DNA of 64,000 nt from Empedobacter falsenii. Lineage in GTDB: Bacteria > Bacteroidota > Bacteroidia > Flavobacteriales > Weeksellaceae. A program made the translations under genes and the position numbers. Positions 28,477 through 37,315 of this stretch are shown piece after piece. The notes under the pieces are model-generated. The model was not told the origin of the DNA. It did not search any database and was given only the letters and a program-made list of their open reading frames with translations. How positions within the stretch are numbered: position 1 is the stretch's first letter; the number at the start of each line of letters is the position of its first letter. The stretch lies in the NCBI RefSeq assembly GCF_013488205.1, contig NZ_CP040908.1, positions 2,351,001 to 2,415,000 of the forward strand, given 5' to 3'.

Positions 28477-29658
28477 ATGAAAACGATTTTTCATTTAATT
28501 ATACGAGAATTCAAACTTTTCTTCAAGAATCCTGTTTTACCAATTTTATTCTTGGGAGCACCTATTATGTATGGTGTTCTAATCGGAAATGTTTATAAAA
28601 AAGGGAATGTAACCGATTTACCAATTATTGTTGTTGACGAAGATCATACGACGACAAGTCAGAAAATTATTCAGATGTTAGATGAAAATGAATCGGTGAA
28701 AGTTGCTGAAGTTTTACCTTCAACATTTGATTCTAAGAATAAAGCTTTAGCAATCGGAGCTGAAGTTGTGGTTGTTATTCCTCGAAACTTTCAATCTGAT
28801 GTACAGCAAAAAAAATTACCCGAAATCGCTTATTTTGTAGATGCTTCAAACACGTTAACTTCTAATACAGCAGCAATCGCAATTACGACAGTTCTAACAA
28901 CAATGAAAGCCGGAATTTCAATAGAAACAGCTAGAAAACAAGGCGTTCCTGAATATATTGCTACACAAAGCTACGAACCATTCAAATCAACGATGATTCG
29001 CCAAAATATCAGAAGTGGAAACTACTTATATTTTATGCTTCCAGGTGTTTTATTAACCGTATTACAACAGGTTTTATTATTAGGTTTAGCACTTTCATTT
29101 GCTTCAGAATTTGAGAATAGGACATTTAATGAATTGATCTCAAAATCATCCAATCCATTTACCATTTTATTCGTCAAAACTTTTCCTTATTTATTTATGT
29201 CAGTATTTATATATATGCTGTATTATTGGTTCGGAATGTTTTATGACATGAAATTAGAAACCGAATTTTGGCCATTCTTTACGTCTTCTCTTGCATTTAT
29301 TTTAGCCGTTTGTTTTTTGGGTTTTTTAGTCAGTATTCTTCTTCCAAGCCAACTAAAAGCAACCGAAGTTTTGATGGTTGTTGCAACACCAAGTTTCATT
29401 TTAAGTGGATTTACATGGCCTTTAAGTCAAATGCCAAAATGGATTCAAGCAATTGCAGATTGCATTCCATTAACACATTATTTGAAAATATTCCGAATAC
29501 TTTTCATCGAAAAAGGCGATCCTGCGTTAATTCAACCACATTTAAATAATCTAATTGTAATAGGAAGTATTTGCTTTGTCTTATCTTTGGCCATTCTAAT
29601 CGTTAAAATAAGAAAAGCTAAACAATCGATGAAACAAATCGAAACAGAAAAGATTTAG
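28477..29658 (+). CDS. ABC-2 type transporter permease
   Basis: 393 residues. One N-terminal membrane segment, a periplasmic domain (about 50-175) with LPIIVVDEDHTTTSQ, and five C-terminal membrane segments including FASEFENRTFNELISKS and FILSGFTWPLSQMPKWIQ, typical of YhhJ/YbhS-type permeases. It would move a drug or lipid outward through the HlyD-TolC partners. No cognate ATPase is in this operon; the next gene encodes a soluble ABC-F protein, which is not a transporter ATPase. The energy source is therefore unclear from this window. Confidence 0.88.
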   Translation: MKTIFHLIIREFKLFFKNPVLPILFLGAPIMYGVLIGNVYKKGNVTDLPIIVVDEDHTTTSQKIIQMLDENESVKVAEVLPSTFDSKNKALAIGAEVVVVIPRNFQSDVQQKKLPEIAYFVDASNTLTSNTAAIAITTVLTTMKAGISIETARKQGVPEYIATQSYEPFKSTMIRQNIRSGNYLYFMLPGVLLTVLQQVLLLGLALSFASEFENRTFNELISKSSNPFTILFVKTFPYLFMSVFIYMLYYWFGMFYDMKLETEFWPFFTSSLAFILAVCFLGFLVSILLPSQLKATEVLMVVATPSFILSGFTWPLSQMPKWIQAIADCIPLTHYLKIFRILFIEKGDPALIQPHLNNLIVIGSICFVLSLAILIVKIRKAKQSMKQIETEKI

Positions 29659-29692
29659 CATCTTTTTTAACTTACAAAACAGATAATAAACC

Positions 29693-31582
29693 ATGAATTT
29701 TCTTACAGTTGAAAATCTAACCAAATCATATGGAATCCGAACTTTATTTGAAAATGTAAATTTTCATGTAAATGAAGGAGACCAAATCGCATTCGTAGCA
29801 AAAAACGGAAGTGGAAAATCTACTTTACTTAAAATTTTAGCTGGATTAGAAACGGCTGATTCTGGCGAAGTTCGTCCAAATAAAGGTGTTAAAATCTTAA
29901 TGTTAGATCAAAGTGATGATTTTGACGAAAATTTAAAAAGTGAAGAATATATTTTCAATCATTCGAATGAAGTTTTAGATATTGTTCGACAATATGAAAA
30001 CATGATCGAAAATGATCCAACAAATCCTGATTTAATTGATTTAATGGGAAAAATGGATGTTTTAGATGCATGGAAAGTTGAACCAACAATCAAGGAAATT
30101 TTATCAAAATTGAAAATTGATTTCTTGGATCAAAAAATTGGAAAACTTTCTGGTGGTCAGCGCAAACGTATTTCTTTAGCAAAATTTTTGATTGATTTAA
30201 GTTTCGAAACTGGATATGTTCTTTTGATTTTAGATGAGCCTACCAACCATTTGGATATTGAAATGGTAGAATGGCTTGAATATTTCTTGAACAAAGAAAA
30301 CAAAACATTGATTTTGGTTACGCACGATCGTTATTTCTTAGATGCAATTTGTACCAAAATTCTCGAAATGGAGGACAAAACATTGTATGTACATTCGGGA
30401 AATTACGAAACTTATATCACGAATAAAGCATTGCGTATCGAAAATCAAAATGCGACAATTGACAAAGCGAAAAACCTTTATCGTAAAGAGATTGAATGGA
30501 TGCGTCGTCAACCGCAAGCACGTACAACAAAGTCTAAATCTCGTATTGATGCGTTTTATGATACTGAAAAAGTGGCTAAACATAAAATTGTCGATCAACA
30601 AGTAAAATTAGAGATGGTGATGACGCGTTTGGGTCAAAAAATCATTGAGATGGAACATGTCTCGAAAGCATTTGGTCAAAAGAAAATTTTAGATGATTTC
30701 TCTTATATTTTCGCTCGTGGTGGAAAAATTGGTTTAGTCGGAAAAAATGGTGTTGGAAAAACCACTTTCTTGAAAATGTTAGAAGGAATCGAAACGATGG
30801 ATTCTGGAACAATTGAACGTGGAGAAACCTTAAATATTGGACATTTTAAACAAGATGGGATAGAATTTAAAGGCGACGAACGTGTCATTGAGTTTGTGAA
30901 AGATATTGCAGATTTTTTCCCTCTTTCTAATGGAAAAGAAATGCGTGCAGAACAGTTCTTAGAAATGTTTTTATTTACGCCAGAACAACAACATACTTTT
31001 ATCTCAAAGTTGAGTGGTGGAGAGAAAAAACGTCTGCAATTATTGGCAATTTTGTATAAAAATCCTAACTTTTTGATTCTTGATGAGCCAACAAACGATT
31101 TAGATTTACCTACTTTAACGGTTCTTGAAAGTTTCTTAGAAGAATATCAAGGTTGTTTATTAGTTGTTTCCCACGATAGATATTTTATGGATAAAGTGGT
31201 CGATGAATTAATGATTTTTGAAGGCGAAGGAAAAATTTCTCGTTATATGGGAACATATACAGAATATCACATCGAGAATAAAAACAAGCCCATAACTGAA
31301 GATAAAAAGGTTGAAAAAGAAATCGTTATTCAGGAAAAAGTTGAATCGAAAGAGAAAAATGCAGAGACAAAACCAAAAAAATTATCGTTTAAAGAACAAC
31401 GAGAATTAGAAGAAATCAATAAATCTTTACCAATTCTTGAAGCCAAAAAAGAAGAATTAACGAATTTACTTTCCGACCCAAATTTAGGTTATGACAAAAT
31501 CGCAACTATTGGAGATGAACTACAAAAAATTGTAGACGAATTAGAAGAAAAAGAATTTCGTTGGTTAGAATTAAGCGAATAA
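29693..31582 (+). CDS. ABC-F family ATPase (Uup-like)
   Basis: 629 residues with two ATPase domains and no membrane segments. Domain 1: AKNGSGKST, KLSGGQRKR, LLILDEPTNHLD. Domain 2: GKNGVGKTT, KLSGGEKKR, FLILDEPTNDLD. The linker after domain 1 has the basic RRQPQARTTKSKSR stretch, and a C-terminal coiled coil (from about 565) matches Uup. Such proteins act on ribosomes or nucleic acid rather than on transport. It lies 34 bp after the permease gene and may be cotranscribed, but a functional link is not implied. Strong terminator follows. Confidence 0.92.
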   Translation: MNFLTVENLTKSYGIRTLFENVNFHVNEGDQIAFVAKNGSGKSTLLKILAGLETADSGEVRPNKGVKILMLDQSDDFDENLKSEEYIFNHSNEVLDIVRQYENMIENDPTNPDLIDLMGKMDVLDAWKVEPTIKEILSKLKIDFLDQKIGKLSGGQRKRISLAKFLIDLSFETGYVLLILDEPTNHLDIEMVEWLEYFLNKENKTLILVTHDRYFLDAICTKILEMEDKTLYVHSGNYETYITNKALRIENQNATIDKAKNLYRKEIEWMRRQPQARTTKSKSRIDAFYDTEKVAKHKIVDQQVKLEMVMTRLGQKIIEMEHVSKAFGQKKILDDFSYIFARGGKIGLVGKNGVGKTTFLKMLEGIETMDSGTIERGETLNIGHFKQDGIEFKGDERVIEFVKDIADFFPLSNGKEMRAEQFLEMFLFTPEQQHTFISKLSGGEKKRLQLLAILYKNPNFLILDEPTNDLDLPTLTVLESFLEEYQGCLLVVSHDRYFMDKVVDELMIFEGEGKISRYMGTYTEYHIENKNKPITEDKKVEKEIVIQEKVESKEKNAETKPKKLSFKEQRELEEINKSLPILEAKKEELTNLLSDPNLGYDKIATIGDELQKIVDELEEKEFRWLELSE

Positions 31583-31590
31583 AAATATTG

Positions 31591-31620
31591 AAAAGGAACT
31601 TTTTTTGAGTTCCTTTTTTT
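31591..31620 (+). terminator. Terminator after ABC-F gene
   Basis: AAAAGGAACT / AGTTCCTTTT stem with a 7-nt T-rich loop and a following T run. Confidence 0.8.
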
Positions 31621-31654
31621 GTTTTAAAAATTTATTTGTACATTTATTCTATCA

Positions 31655-31770
31655 ATCATCAGGAGTTTCTGAAAAATCAGAACACCAACCGAGCCAAAAC
31701 CGCGCTACGGTGGTATAGAATGAGGGCAAACGCCAAAATAAAAGGTTATTCTCTACTCTATCCTGTTGTT
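31655..31770 (+). ncRNA. Structured leader RNA, copy 1
   Basis: Shares with 50007-50114 the core ACCAACCGAG ... ACGGTGGTA ... AAT ... GGG ... CCAAAA. Foldable parts: outer stem CAGGA (31660-31664)/TCCTG (31761-31765); hairpin TTCTGA/TCAGAA (31667-31682); core stem ACCAACCG (31684-31691)/CGGTGGT (31708-31714) with one bulged A; inner AGC/GCT; AGAAT (31717-31721)/ATTCT (31748-31752) enclosing GGC/GCC. The ATG of the next gene follows 28 nt after the outer stem. Not an RNA class I recognise; riboswitch-like leader is an inference. Confidence 0.6.
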
Positions 31771-31793
31771 TTTATCATTAAAAAATTAAAACA

Positions 31794-32045
31794 ATGGAAA
31801 ATCTAAAAAATGAATTTGTCGTATTATTCCGTGAATTAACTGACAACGAATTAGTCGATCGCTTTAATCAAAATGTAGGAAATAGTTCCTGGAATTCTGC
31901 CAGAAGATGTTATGTCAAAACATTATTTGACGAATTACAATACCGTAATTTTGATTGCGCAACCATAGAAAGAGGAAACACATTTTCGCTTCAACATTAT
32001 GTAGTATTAATTGAAAATAGATTAGAATATTTAGATCAAACATAA
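31794..32045 (+). CDS. Small hypothetical protein behind structured leader
   Basis: 83 residues, acidic and helical (starts MENLKNEFVVLFRELTDNE), no signal peptide or membrane segment, one Cys pair unlikely to be structural. Composition and conserved-looking WNSARRCYVKTLFDELQYR stretch suggest a real cytoplasmic protein. It has its own structured leader and its own terminator, so it is a monocistronic unit. No family recognised; it does not resemble the gene behind the second copy of the leader. Confidence 0.6.
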   Translation: MENLKNEFVVLFRELTDNELVDRFNQNVGNSSWNSARRCYVKTLFDELQYRNFDCATIERGNTFSLQHYVVLIENRLEYLDQT

Positions 32046-32048
32046 AAA

Positions 32049-32079
32049 AAAGGAAAACTTGTTTCAAGTTTTCCTTTAT
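32049..32079. terminator. Bidirectional terminator
   Basis: Thirteen-base-pair stem AAAGGAAAACTTG / CAAGTTTTCCTTT with a TTT loop; serves the small gene on plus and the regulator gene ending at 32098 on minus. Confidence 0.85.
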
Positions 32080-32097
32080 ATTTTATGGTAGACAATA

Positions 32098-33585
32098 TTA
32101 CTTACTCTGCTCTTTTATAAAATCATTAATCGTAACATTTAATCGCTTATTTCGGATATCTTTTTCAAAACGAATTGGTTCTGCAACACGTTCTGCACAA
32201 TCTTTCATCCCGCAATTTTCGCATGTAACCGCAACTTCTTTTACAGGAATTGATGGGTCATTCATAAATTTAATTTTACGTTGTGCTGATTTGTACAACA
32301 CACCTATCGTTACGCTTCTTAAATAATTTGGATTGAATGGATCTTTCGTTGCTGAAGAAATTACATAATATTTTTGATTATTATTGAACGGATACAAAGA
32401 AATTTGTGCAGAAATCTCATGATGATCATCTTGATGCTTTTCCAATTCTTTCAAAACATTTAACGAAACCCAACGACGACAATAATGCTCATCCGTTTCA
32501 TTTGCTTGTGGCGACTGTTGTTGATTAAGGTGAAGTTCTTTCGTTAATTTATATGAATTTGAGCCAACTTTTGCTGACAAACGCAAGAAAAACAAATCAC
32601 GAATATTAAAATGTTTGGGTAACAAATTTGTCATTCGTTGATAAACCGTCTCAGGAGATTCGGTATATTTTCCAAGAATTTCTTGAAATTTAGACAAATC
32701 ATGATGCTCTATAGCAAACAAATTCTGCATATCCTTCAACAATTTTTCTTCTGGTAACAACAACGCTCCAGCAAAATAAGATGCATAAAAATTGTTTAAC
32801 AATTGATCAAAATTATCGAAACTTGCCCACGAAAATGTATACAAACGTTCCTTCAAATCAAGGTAATTATAGCCTAATTCTTTCGCTAAAATAAATCGTT
32901 TTTGATCATTGTCAGAATTGATATTGATATACAAAAGTTTTTTCTCTTTGATAAAAATAGAACGCAATTTCGCTAAATCCTTCCCTCCTAAAGAAGTGAA
33001 ATCTTCATAAAGAATGGTATAATTATATTCCTCTTTCAGAATTTCCTCCATCGTTTCATTTTTCACAAAATCTTCTGATTCAATCAAATATTCTTGTAAA
33101 AAACTTTTTGCTGATTTTTCAATTTCAGGAAAATAATTATCATTTGCTTCCTGAAAAGACCTCAACGAAGCCAAGAAAAAACTTTCGCGCGTAAGATTAT
33201 AATTATTACCTATTTCAATCAACGTAGAAATAAACGCATTTACCTTCATTGGGGCGTTAGAAATGATCTCAATTAAATCTCTTTCTTCAATTCCGAAGAG
33301 TTCCAAAGGAATTTCTTGCAATAAATTTGATTGTAGAATCTCAGCGACTGGTGCTAAATTTTTATCTAATTTTAAGGAAACTATCTCATCGTAAGGAATT
33401 TCCAACGCTTCGGCAAGAGCAACAATTTTATCAGTTTTTGGATATTTTTTACCTTTTTCGATCTCATTCAAATACGACTTCGAAAGTCCAGTTAACTTAG
33501 ATAACTTAAACAATGACAAATCTTTAGCCGTTCTAACTTGTTTTAGTTTTAACCCAAAAATTAATTTAATGTATTCTTCTTGCAT
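32098..33585 (-). CDS. XRE-family regulator, RamB/ScfR-like
   Basis: 495 residues. An N-terminal XRE helix-turn-helix (about 10-65, LSLFKLSKLTGLSKSYLNEI) is followed by an IrrE/M78-like domain and a C-terminal ScfR-type domain with a Cys cluster CENCGMKDC near residue 455. The protease motif HExxH of M78 is degenerate (AKELGYNYL), so it is probably a sensor, not a peptidase. RamB, a member of this family, controls glyoxylate-cycle genes in corynebacteria; here the gene is divergent from aceB-aceA, which supports the same job. Effector unknown, acyl-CoA or acetate signal inferred. Confidence 0.85.
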   Translation of the reverse strand: MQEEYIKLIFGLKLKQVRTAKDLSLFKLSKLTGLSKSYLNEIEKGKKYPKTDKIVALAEALEIPYDEIVSLKLDKNLAPVAEILQSNLLQEIPLELFGIEERDLIEIISNAPMKVNAFISTLIEIGNNYNLTRESFFLASLRSFQEANDNYFPEIEKSAKSFLQEYLIESEDFVKNETMEEILKEEYNYTILYEDFTSLGGKDLAKLRSIFIKEKKLLYININSDNDQKRFILAKELGYNYLDLKERLYTFSWASFDNFDQLLNNFYASYFAGALLLPEEKLLKDMQNLFAIEHHDLSKFQEILGKYTESPETVYQRMTNLLPKHFNIRDLFFLRLSAKVGSNSYKLTKELHLNQQQSPQANETDEHYCRRWVSLNVLKELEKHQDDHHEISAQISLYPFNNNQKYYVISSATKDPFNPNYLRSVTIGVLYKSAQRKIKFMNDPSIPVKEVAVTCENCGMKDCAERVAEPIRFEKDIRNKRLNVTINDFIKEQSK

Positions 33586-33601
33586 AATTTTTTCAAAAAT
33601 A

Positions 33602-33634
33602 TTTGGTAAATGTAAACGAATTTTTATAATTTAG
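33602..33634 (+). promoter_or_regulatory. Putative aceBA promoter
   Basis: TTTG 33602-33605 and TAATTTAG 33627-33634, 21 bp apart, a reasonable match to the Bacteroidota promoter. The -7 element touches the palindrome at 33633-33646. Confidence 0.4.
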
Positions 33635-33646
33635 CGAACGTTCGCT
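33633..33646. promoter_or_regulatory. Palindromic operator candidate between ramB-like gene and aceB
   Basis: Perfect 14-bp palindrome AGCGAACGTTCGCT, GC-rich in an AT-rich intergenic region, 47 bp upstream of the regulator start and 57 bp upstream of aceB. It overlaps the start-point region of the putative aceB promoter. The best candidate for the binding site of the adjacent XRE-family regulator. Confidence 0.55.
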
Positions 33647-33702
33647 GGAAGTAAAATTCCGCTCGAATAACCAAAACCAAAATTACAACAAAAACACAAA
33701 AA

Positions 33703-35289
33703 ATGGATACTATTACAAGTGAATTAAAATTATCGCAGAATAAGCTGGATAGTTATCCAGATGTTTTGACAACCGAAGCGGTTAAATTTTTAACAGCTTT
33801 ACACAAAAATTTCAATGAAAGACGTTTAGAACTTTTAGCGAATCGACAAGAAAGACAAATCTTTTTTGATTTGGGGAATTTTCCAACTTTTTTGTCAGAA
33901 ACAAAGGAAATCAGAAATGGTGATTGGACAGCAGCTCCAATTCCAGCTGATTTACAAGACAGACGCGTTGAAATAACTGGTCCAGTTGACCGTAAAATGG
34001 TAATTAATGCGTTAAACTCTTGCGCTAAAACATTTATGGCCGATTTTGAAGATAGTAATTCTCCAACATGGGATAACAATCTTCAAGGACAACAAAATTT
34101 AAGAGATGCAGTAAATGGTACTATTTCATTCGAAAATAATGGAAAAAAGTATCATTTAAACGAAAAAACTGCTGTCTTGCTTGTAAGACCGAGAGGTTTA
34201 CATTTGAATGAAAAGAATATCATAATAGATAAACAAGAAATATCAGGCTCACTATTTGACTTTGGTTTATATTTTTTCCATAATGCACACACGTTACTTT
34301 CCAAGCAAAGTGGGCCTTATTTCTATCTTCCTAAATTAGAACATCACCTAGAAGCACGCTGGTGGAACGATGTTTTTGTTTTCGCACAAAATTATTTAAA
34401 CATTCCACAAGCTACGATTAAAGCTACAGTTTTGATCGAAACTATAACAGCTTCTTTTCAGTTAGATGAAATTATTTACGAATTAAAAGACCACATCGCA
34501 GGCCTTAACTGCGGTCGTTGGGATTATATATTTTCTTATATCAAAAAATTTAAGAAACACCCAAATTTTATTGTTCCAGATCGTTCACAAGTTACGATGA
34601 CTTCGCCTTTTATGGCTGCATATTCACAAGCAGTTATTCAACGTTGTCATAAACGAAACATACATGCAATTGGTGGAATGGCTGCTCAAATTCCGATTAA
34701 GAATGATGAAAAAGCCAATGAAATTGCCTTTGAAAAAGTGAAGAATGATAAACTTCGCGAAGTAAAAAATGGACACGATGGAACGTGGGTTGCGCATCCT
34801 GCTTTGGTAAAAGTCGCAAAAGATATTTTTGACGAATATATGCCACAAGCTAATCAAATTGACAATAAGCGAGAAGATGTTGTAACAACTGCCGAGGCTT
34901 TGTTAGAATTGCCAAAAGGAACAGTTACAGAACAAGGAATTAGAGACAATATTAATGTCGGAATTTTATACATCGAAAGTTGGTTATCTGGAAAAGGAGC
35001 CGCAGCTTTATATAACTTAATGGAAGACGCAGCAACAGCAGAAATCTCTCGTACGCAGGTTTGGCAATGGTTAAGCCAGTCGATTACGTTAGAAAACGGA
35101 TGCGAATTTAACAGTGACAAATACAAAAAATTAAGAGCCGAAGAGGTTCAAAAAATAAAAGAATTAGTTGGTGAGGAAAACTATTTGAACGGAAGATTTG
35201 AAGAAGCTATTTCAATCTTTGACGAATTAGTTTTATCGCACAAGTTTACCGAATTTTTAACATTAGAAGCCTATAAGTATATTGATTAA
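33703..35289 (+). CDS. aceB: Malate synthase A
   Basis: 528 residues, the normal length for malate synthase [18 protein letters not shown] and [16 protein letters not shown] near residue 108-125 (catalytic acid region), [11 protein letters not shown] near 158, and [20 protein letters not shown] followed by [10 protein letters not shown] near 320 are signature stretches. It condenses glyoxylate with acetyl-CoA, completing the glyoxylate shunt started by isocitrate lyase encoded just downstream. Expression is probably controlled by the divergent RamB-like regulator. Confidence 0.96.
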   Translation: MDTITSELKLSQNKLDSYPDVLTTEAVKFLTALHKNFNERRLELLANRQERQIFFDLGNFPTFLSETKEIRNGDWTAAPIPADLQDRRVEITGPVDRKMVINALNSCAKTFMADFEDSNSPTWDNNLQGQQNLRDAVNGTISFENNGKKYHLNEKTAVLLVRPRGLHLNEKNIIIDKQEISGSLFDFGLYFFHNAHTLLSKQSGPYFYLPKLEHHLEARWWNDVFVFAQNYLNIPQATIKATVLIETITASFQLDEIIYELKDHIAGLNCGRWDYIFSYIKKFKKHPNFIVPDRSQVTMTSPFMAAYSQAVIQRCHKRNIHAIGGMAAQIPIKNDEKANEIAFEKVKNDKLREVKNGHDGTWVAHPALVKVAKDIFDEYMPQANQIDNKREDVVTTAEALLELPKGTVTEQGIRDNINVGILYIESWLSGKGAAALYNLMEDAATAEISRTQVWQWLSQSITLENGCEFNSDKYKKLRAEEVQKIKELVGEENYLNGRFEEAISIFDELVLSHKFTEFLTLEAYKYID

Positions 35290-35366
35290 GCCCTTATAAC
35301 CAGACACACACAAAAAGAAATACACACACAACACACATTCATAAACAAAACACAAAAAACACAATT

Positions 35367-36644
35367 ATGAGCAATCAAGAAAGAATTCAAAAGATTCGGC
35401 AGGATTGGGAAACTAATCCACGCTGGACAGACATTGTTCGTCTTTATTCAGCAGAAGATGTAATTCGATTAAGAGGTTCTTTGGACATCGATTACACTTT
35501 AGCAAGATTAGGTGCTAAGAAACTTTGGGAAGGCTTAAATTCGAAGCCATTTATGGCGGGTTTAGGCGCTTTGAATGGTAATCAAGCCATACAAGAAGTG
35601 CAAGCTGGTTTGGATGCAATTTATCTTTCGGGATGGCAAGTTGCTGCAGATGCAAATCTTTCGGCAGAAATGTACCCAGATCAATCATTGTATCCAGCCA
35701 ATTCGGTTCCAATGGTGATAAAGCGTATTAATAATGCGTTGCGTCGTCGCGATGAAATACAATCTGTTACCCAACAAGGAAACATTGATTATATGGTACC
35801 GATTATTGCCGATGCTGAAGCTGGATTTGGAGGAAACTTGAATGCTTATGAATTGATGAAACAAATGATAGAAGCTGGTGCTGCTGGCGTTCATTTCGAA
35901 GATCAATTGTCATCAGCCAAAAAGTGTGGTCATCTTGGTGGAAAAGTTTTAGTTCCAACACAAGAAGCAATTAACAAATTGGTTGCAGCGCGTTTAGCAG
36001 CAGATGTCTGTGGCGTTCCTACTCTATTGGTTGCCAGAACTGATGCAGAAGCTGCGAATTTGATTACTTCGGATATTGACGAAAGAGATCAACCTTTTAT
36101 CATCCAAGGAAGTAGAACTTCTGAAGGTTTTTACAATGTGAGAAATGGTTTGGAACAAGGAATTAATCGAGGCTTAAGCTATGCGCCTTATGCTGATTTA
36201 ATTTGGATGGAAACATCTAATCCAGATCTTGGAATGGCAAGAGAATTTGCACAAGCGATTCGAGAAAAATATCCAAATCAGATGTTAGCTTATAATTGTT
36301 CCCCATCATTTAATTGGGCAAAACATTTAACAGAAGTTCAAATGGAAACATTCCGCGAAGATTTAGCTGAAATGGGATACAAATTCCAATTCATTACTTT
36401 AGCAGGTTTCCATGCGATGAATACCTCTATGTTCGAGTTATCACGTGCTTACAAAGCCAAAGGAATGGCGGGATACTCGGCATTACAAGAAAGAGAGTTT
36501 GCGTTACAAGAAGAAGGTTTTGCAGCTGTAAAACACCAATCTTTTGTAGGAACACAATATTTCGATTACGTACAAAACACAGTGCAACAAGGCATTTCGT
36601 CTACTACGGCTATGGCCGAAAGTACGGAAGCCGCACAATTCTAA
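35367..36644 (+). CDS. aceA: Isocitrate lyase
   Basis: 425 residues. The catalytic signature [11 protein letters not shown] is present near residue 190, with ADAEAGFGG (metal and substrate site) near 152 and ARTDAEAA near 226. It splits isocitrate into succinate and glyoxylate, letting the cell grow on acetate or fatty acids. 77 bp after aceB, with the repeated ACACA tract in the gap, and before a strong terminator; one operon with aceB is likely. Confidence 0.97.
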   Translation: MSNQERIQKIRQDWETNPRWTDIVRLYSAEDVIRLRGSLDIDYTLARLGAKKLWEGLNSKPFMAGLGALNGNQAIQEVQAGLDAIYLSGWQVAADANLSAEMYPDQSLYPANSVPMVIKRINNALRRRDEIQSVTQQGNIDYMVPIIADAEAGFGGNLNAYELMKQMIEAGAAGVHFEDQLSSAKKCGHLGGKVLVPTQEAINKLVAARLAADVCGVPTLLVARTDAEAANLITSDIDERDQPFIIQGSRTSEGFYNVRNGLEQGINRGLSYAPYADLIWMETSNPDLGMAREFAQAIREKYPNQMLAYNCSPSFNWAKHLTEVQMETFREDLAEMGYKFQFITLAGFHAMNTSMFELSRAYKAKGMAGYSALQEREFALQEEGFAAVKHQSFVGTQYFDYVQNTVQQGISSTTAMAESTEAAQF

Positions 36645-36660
36645 TACATACTTTTCAATT

Positions 36661-36692
36661 AAAAAGGACGTACCGCAACTACGTCCTTTTTT
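36661..36692 (+). terminator. aceBA terminator
   Basis: AAAAAGGACGTA / TACGTCCTTTTT with a 7-nt loop, 16 bp after the aceA stop. Confidence 0.85.
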
Positions 36693-36730
36693 ATTTCATT
36701 ATATCTACCAAACAGATTTTCAGATGAATA

Positions 36731-36766
36731 AAAAAATTCGAAGAAATTTCTTCCTTCGAATTTTTT
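36731..36766. terminator. Terminator for the minus-strand secreted-protein genes
   Basis: AAAAAATTCGAAG / CTTCGAATTTTTT, 13-bp stem, 29 bp beyond the stop at 36796 on the minus strand. Confidence 0.75.
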
Positions 36767-36795
36767 AAATGTTTAGTAATAATATAATTTAGTTA

Positions 36796-37311
36796 TTAGT
36801 TCCAATAACTCCATTGTACTCCATCAAAAATAGCCACCGTTTTAGATGCTAAATCGTAACACATCATACCAGGATAAGGGCTTACAACATCTGTAGATAA
36901 ATTATTTACTCGTGGTAAAACAAGCGCTTTATCTGGAGACTCTAAAACCAAAACTCCATCTGCTGTAGAGGTTTCAGCTCCAATGATTACACCTTCCCCA
37001 ATATCATAATCATTATAACCATATGGATAATTACCTCTATCAGTTAGGTTAACCCATTGTCCATTTTCATACATTTTAACTTTTATATCGCTCATATCAA
37101 ATACAAAAGTTCCATTTGAAGGGTTTTGAGGCGCGCTATCATTTGCTGGAAGAATAATCCCTTTTGAATTATTATCTTCAAACTGCAAAAGTGTAGATTC
37201 TGTTATTACTGATGTCGGATAATTTCCTTCTTCAGCAATTATCATTTGAGCATTAACATTTGTAAAAAGTAAGGTAGAAAGTAATGAAGTAAAAATTATT
37301 TTATTCATCAT
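36796..37311 (-). CDS. Secreted protein with C-terminal surface module
   Basis: About 171 residues from the ATG at 37311; an earlier in-frame ATG at 37329 would overlap the preceding gene and precede the signal peptide awkwardly. Signal peptide MNKIIFTSLLSTLLFTNVNA. The last 50 residues (VLESPDKALVLPRVNNLS, then PYPGMMCYDLASKTVAIFDG) align with the end of the upstream 606-residue protein, so both carry the same surface module, of a type common in Bacteroidota cell-surface proteins. Function unknown. Confidence 0.65.
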   Translation of the reverse strand: MMNKIIFTSLLSTLLFTNVNAQMIIAEEGNYPTSVITESTLLQFEDNNSKGIILPANDSAPQNPSNGTFVFDMSDIKVKMYENGQWVNLTDRGNYPYGYNDYDIGEGVIIGAETSTADGVLVLESPDKALVLPRVNNLSTDVVSPYPGMMCYDLASKTVAIFDGVQWSYWN

Positions 37312-37315
37312 TATA

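Noticed and set aside
29693..31582. ABC-F protein as the missing ATPase of the upstream permease
   Set aside because: It has the two fused ATPase domains, basic linker and Uup-type C-terminal coiled coil of ribosome-associated ABC-F proteins, not of transporter ATPases.
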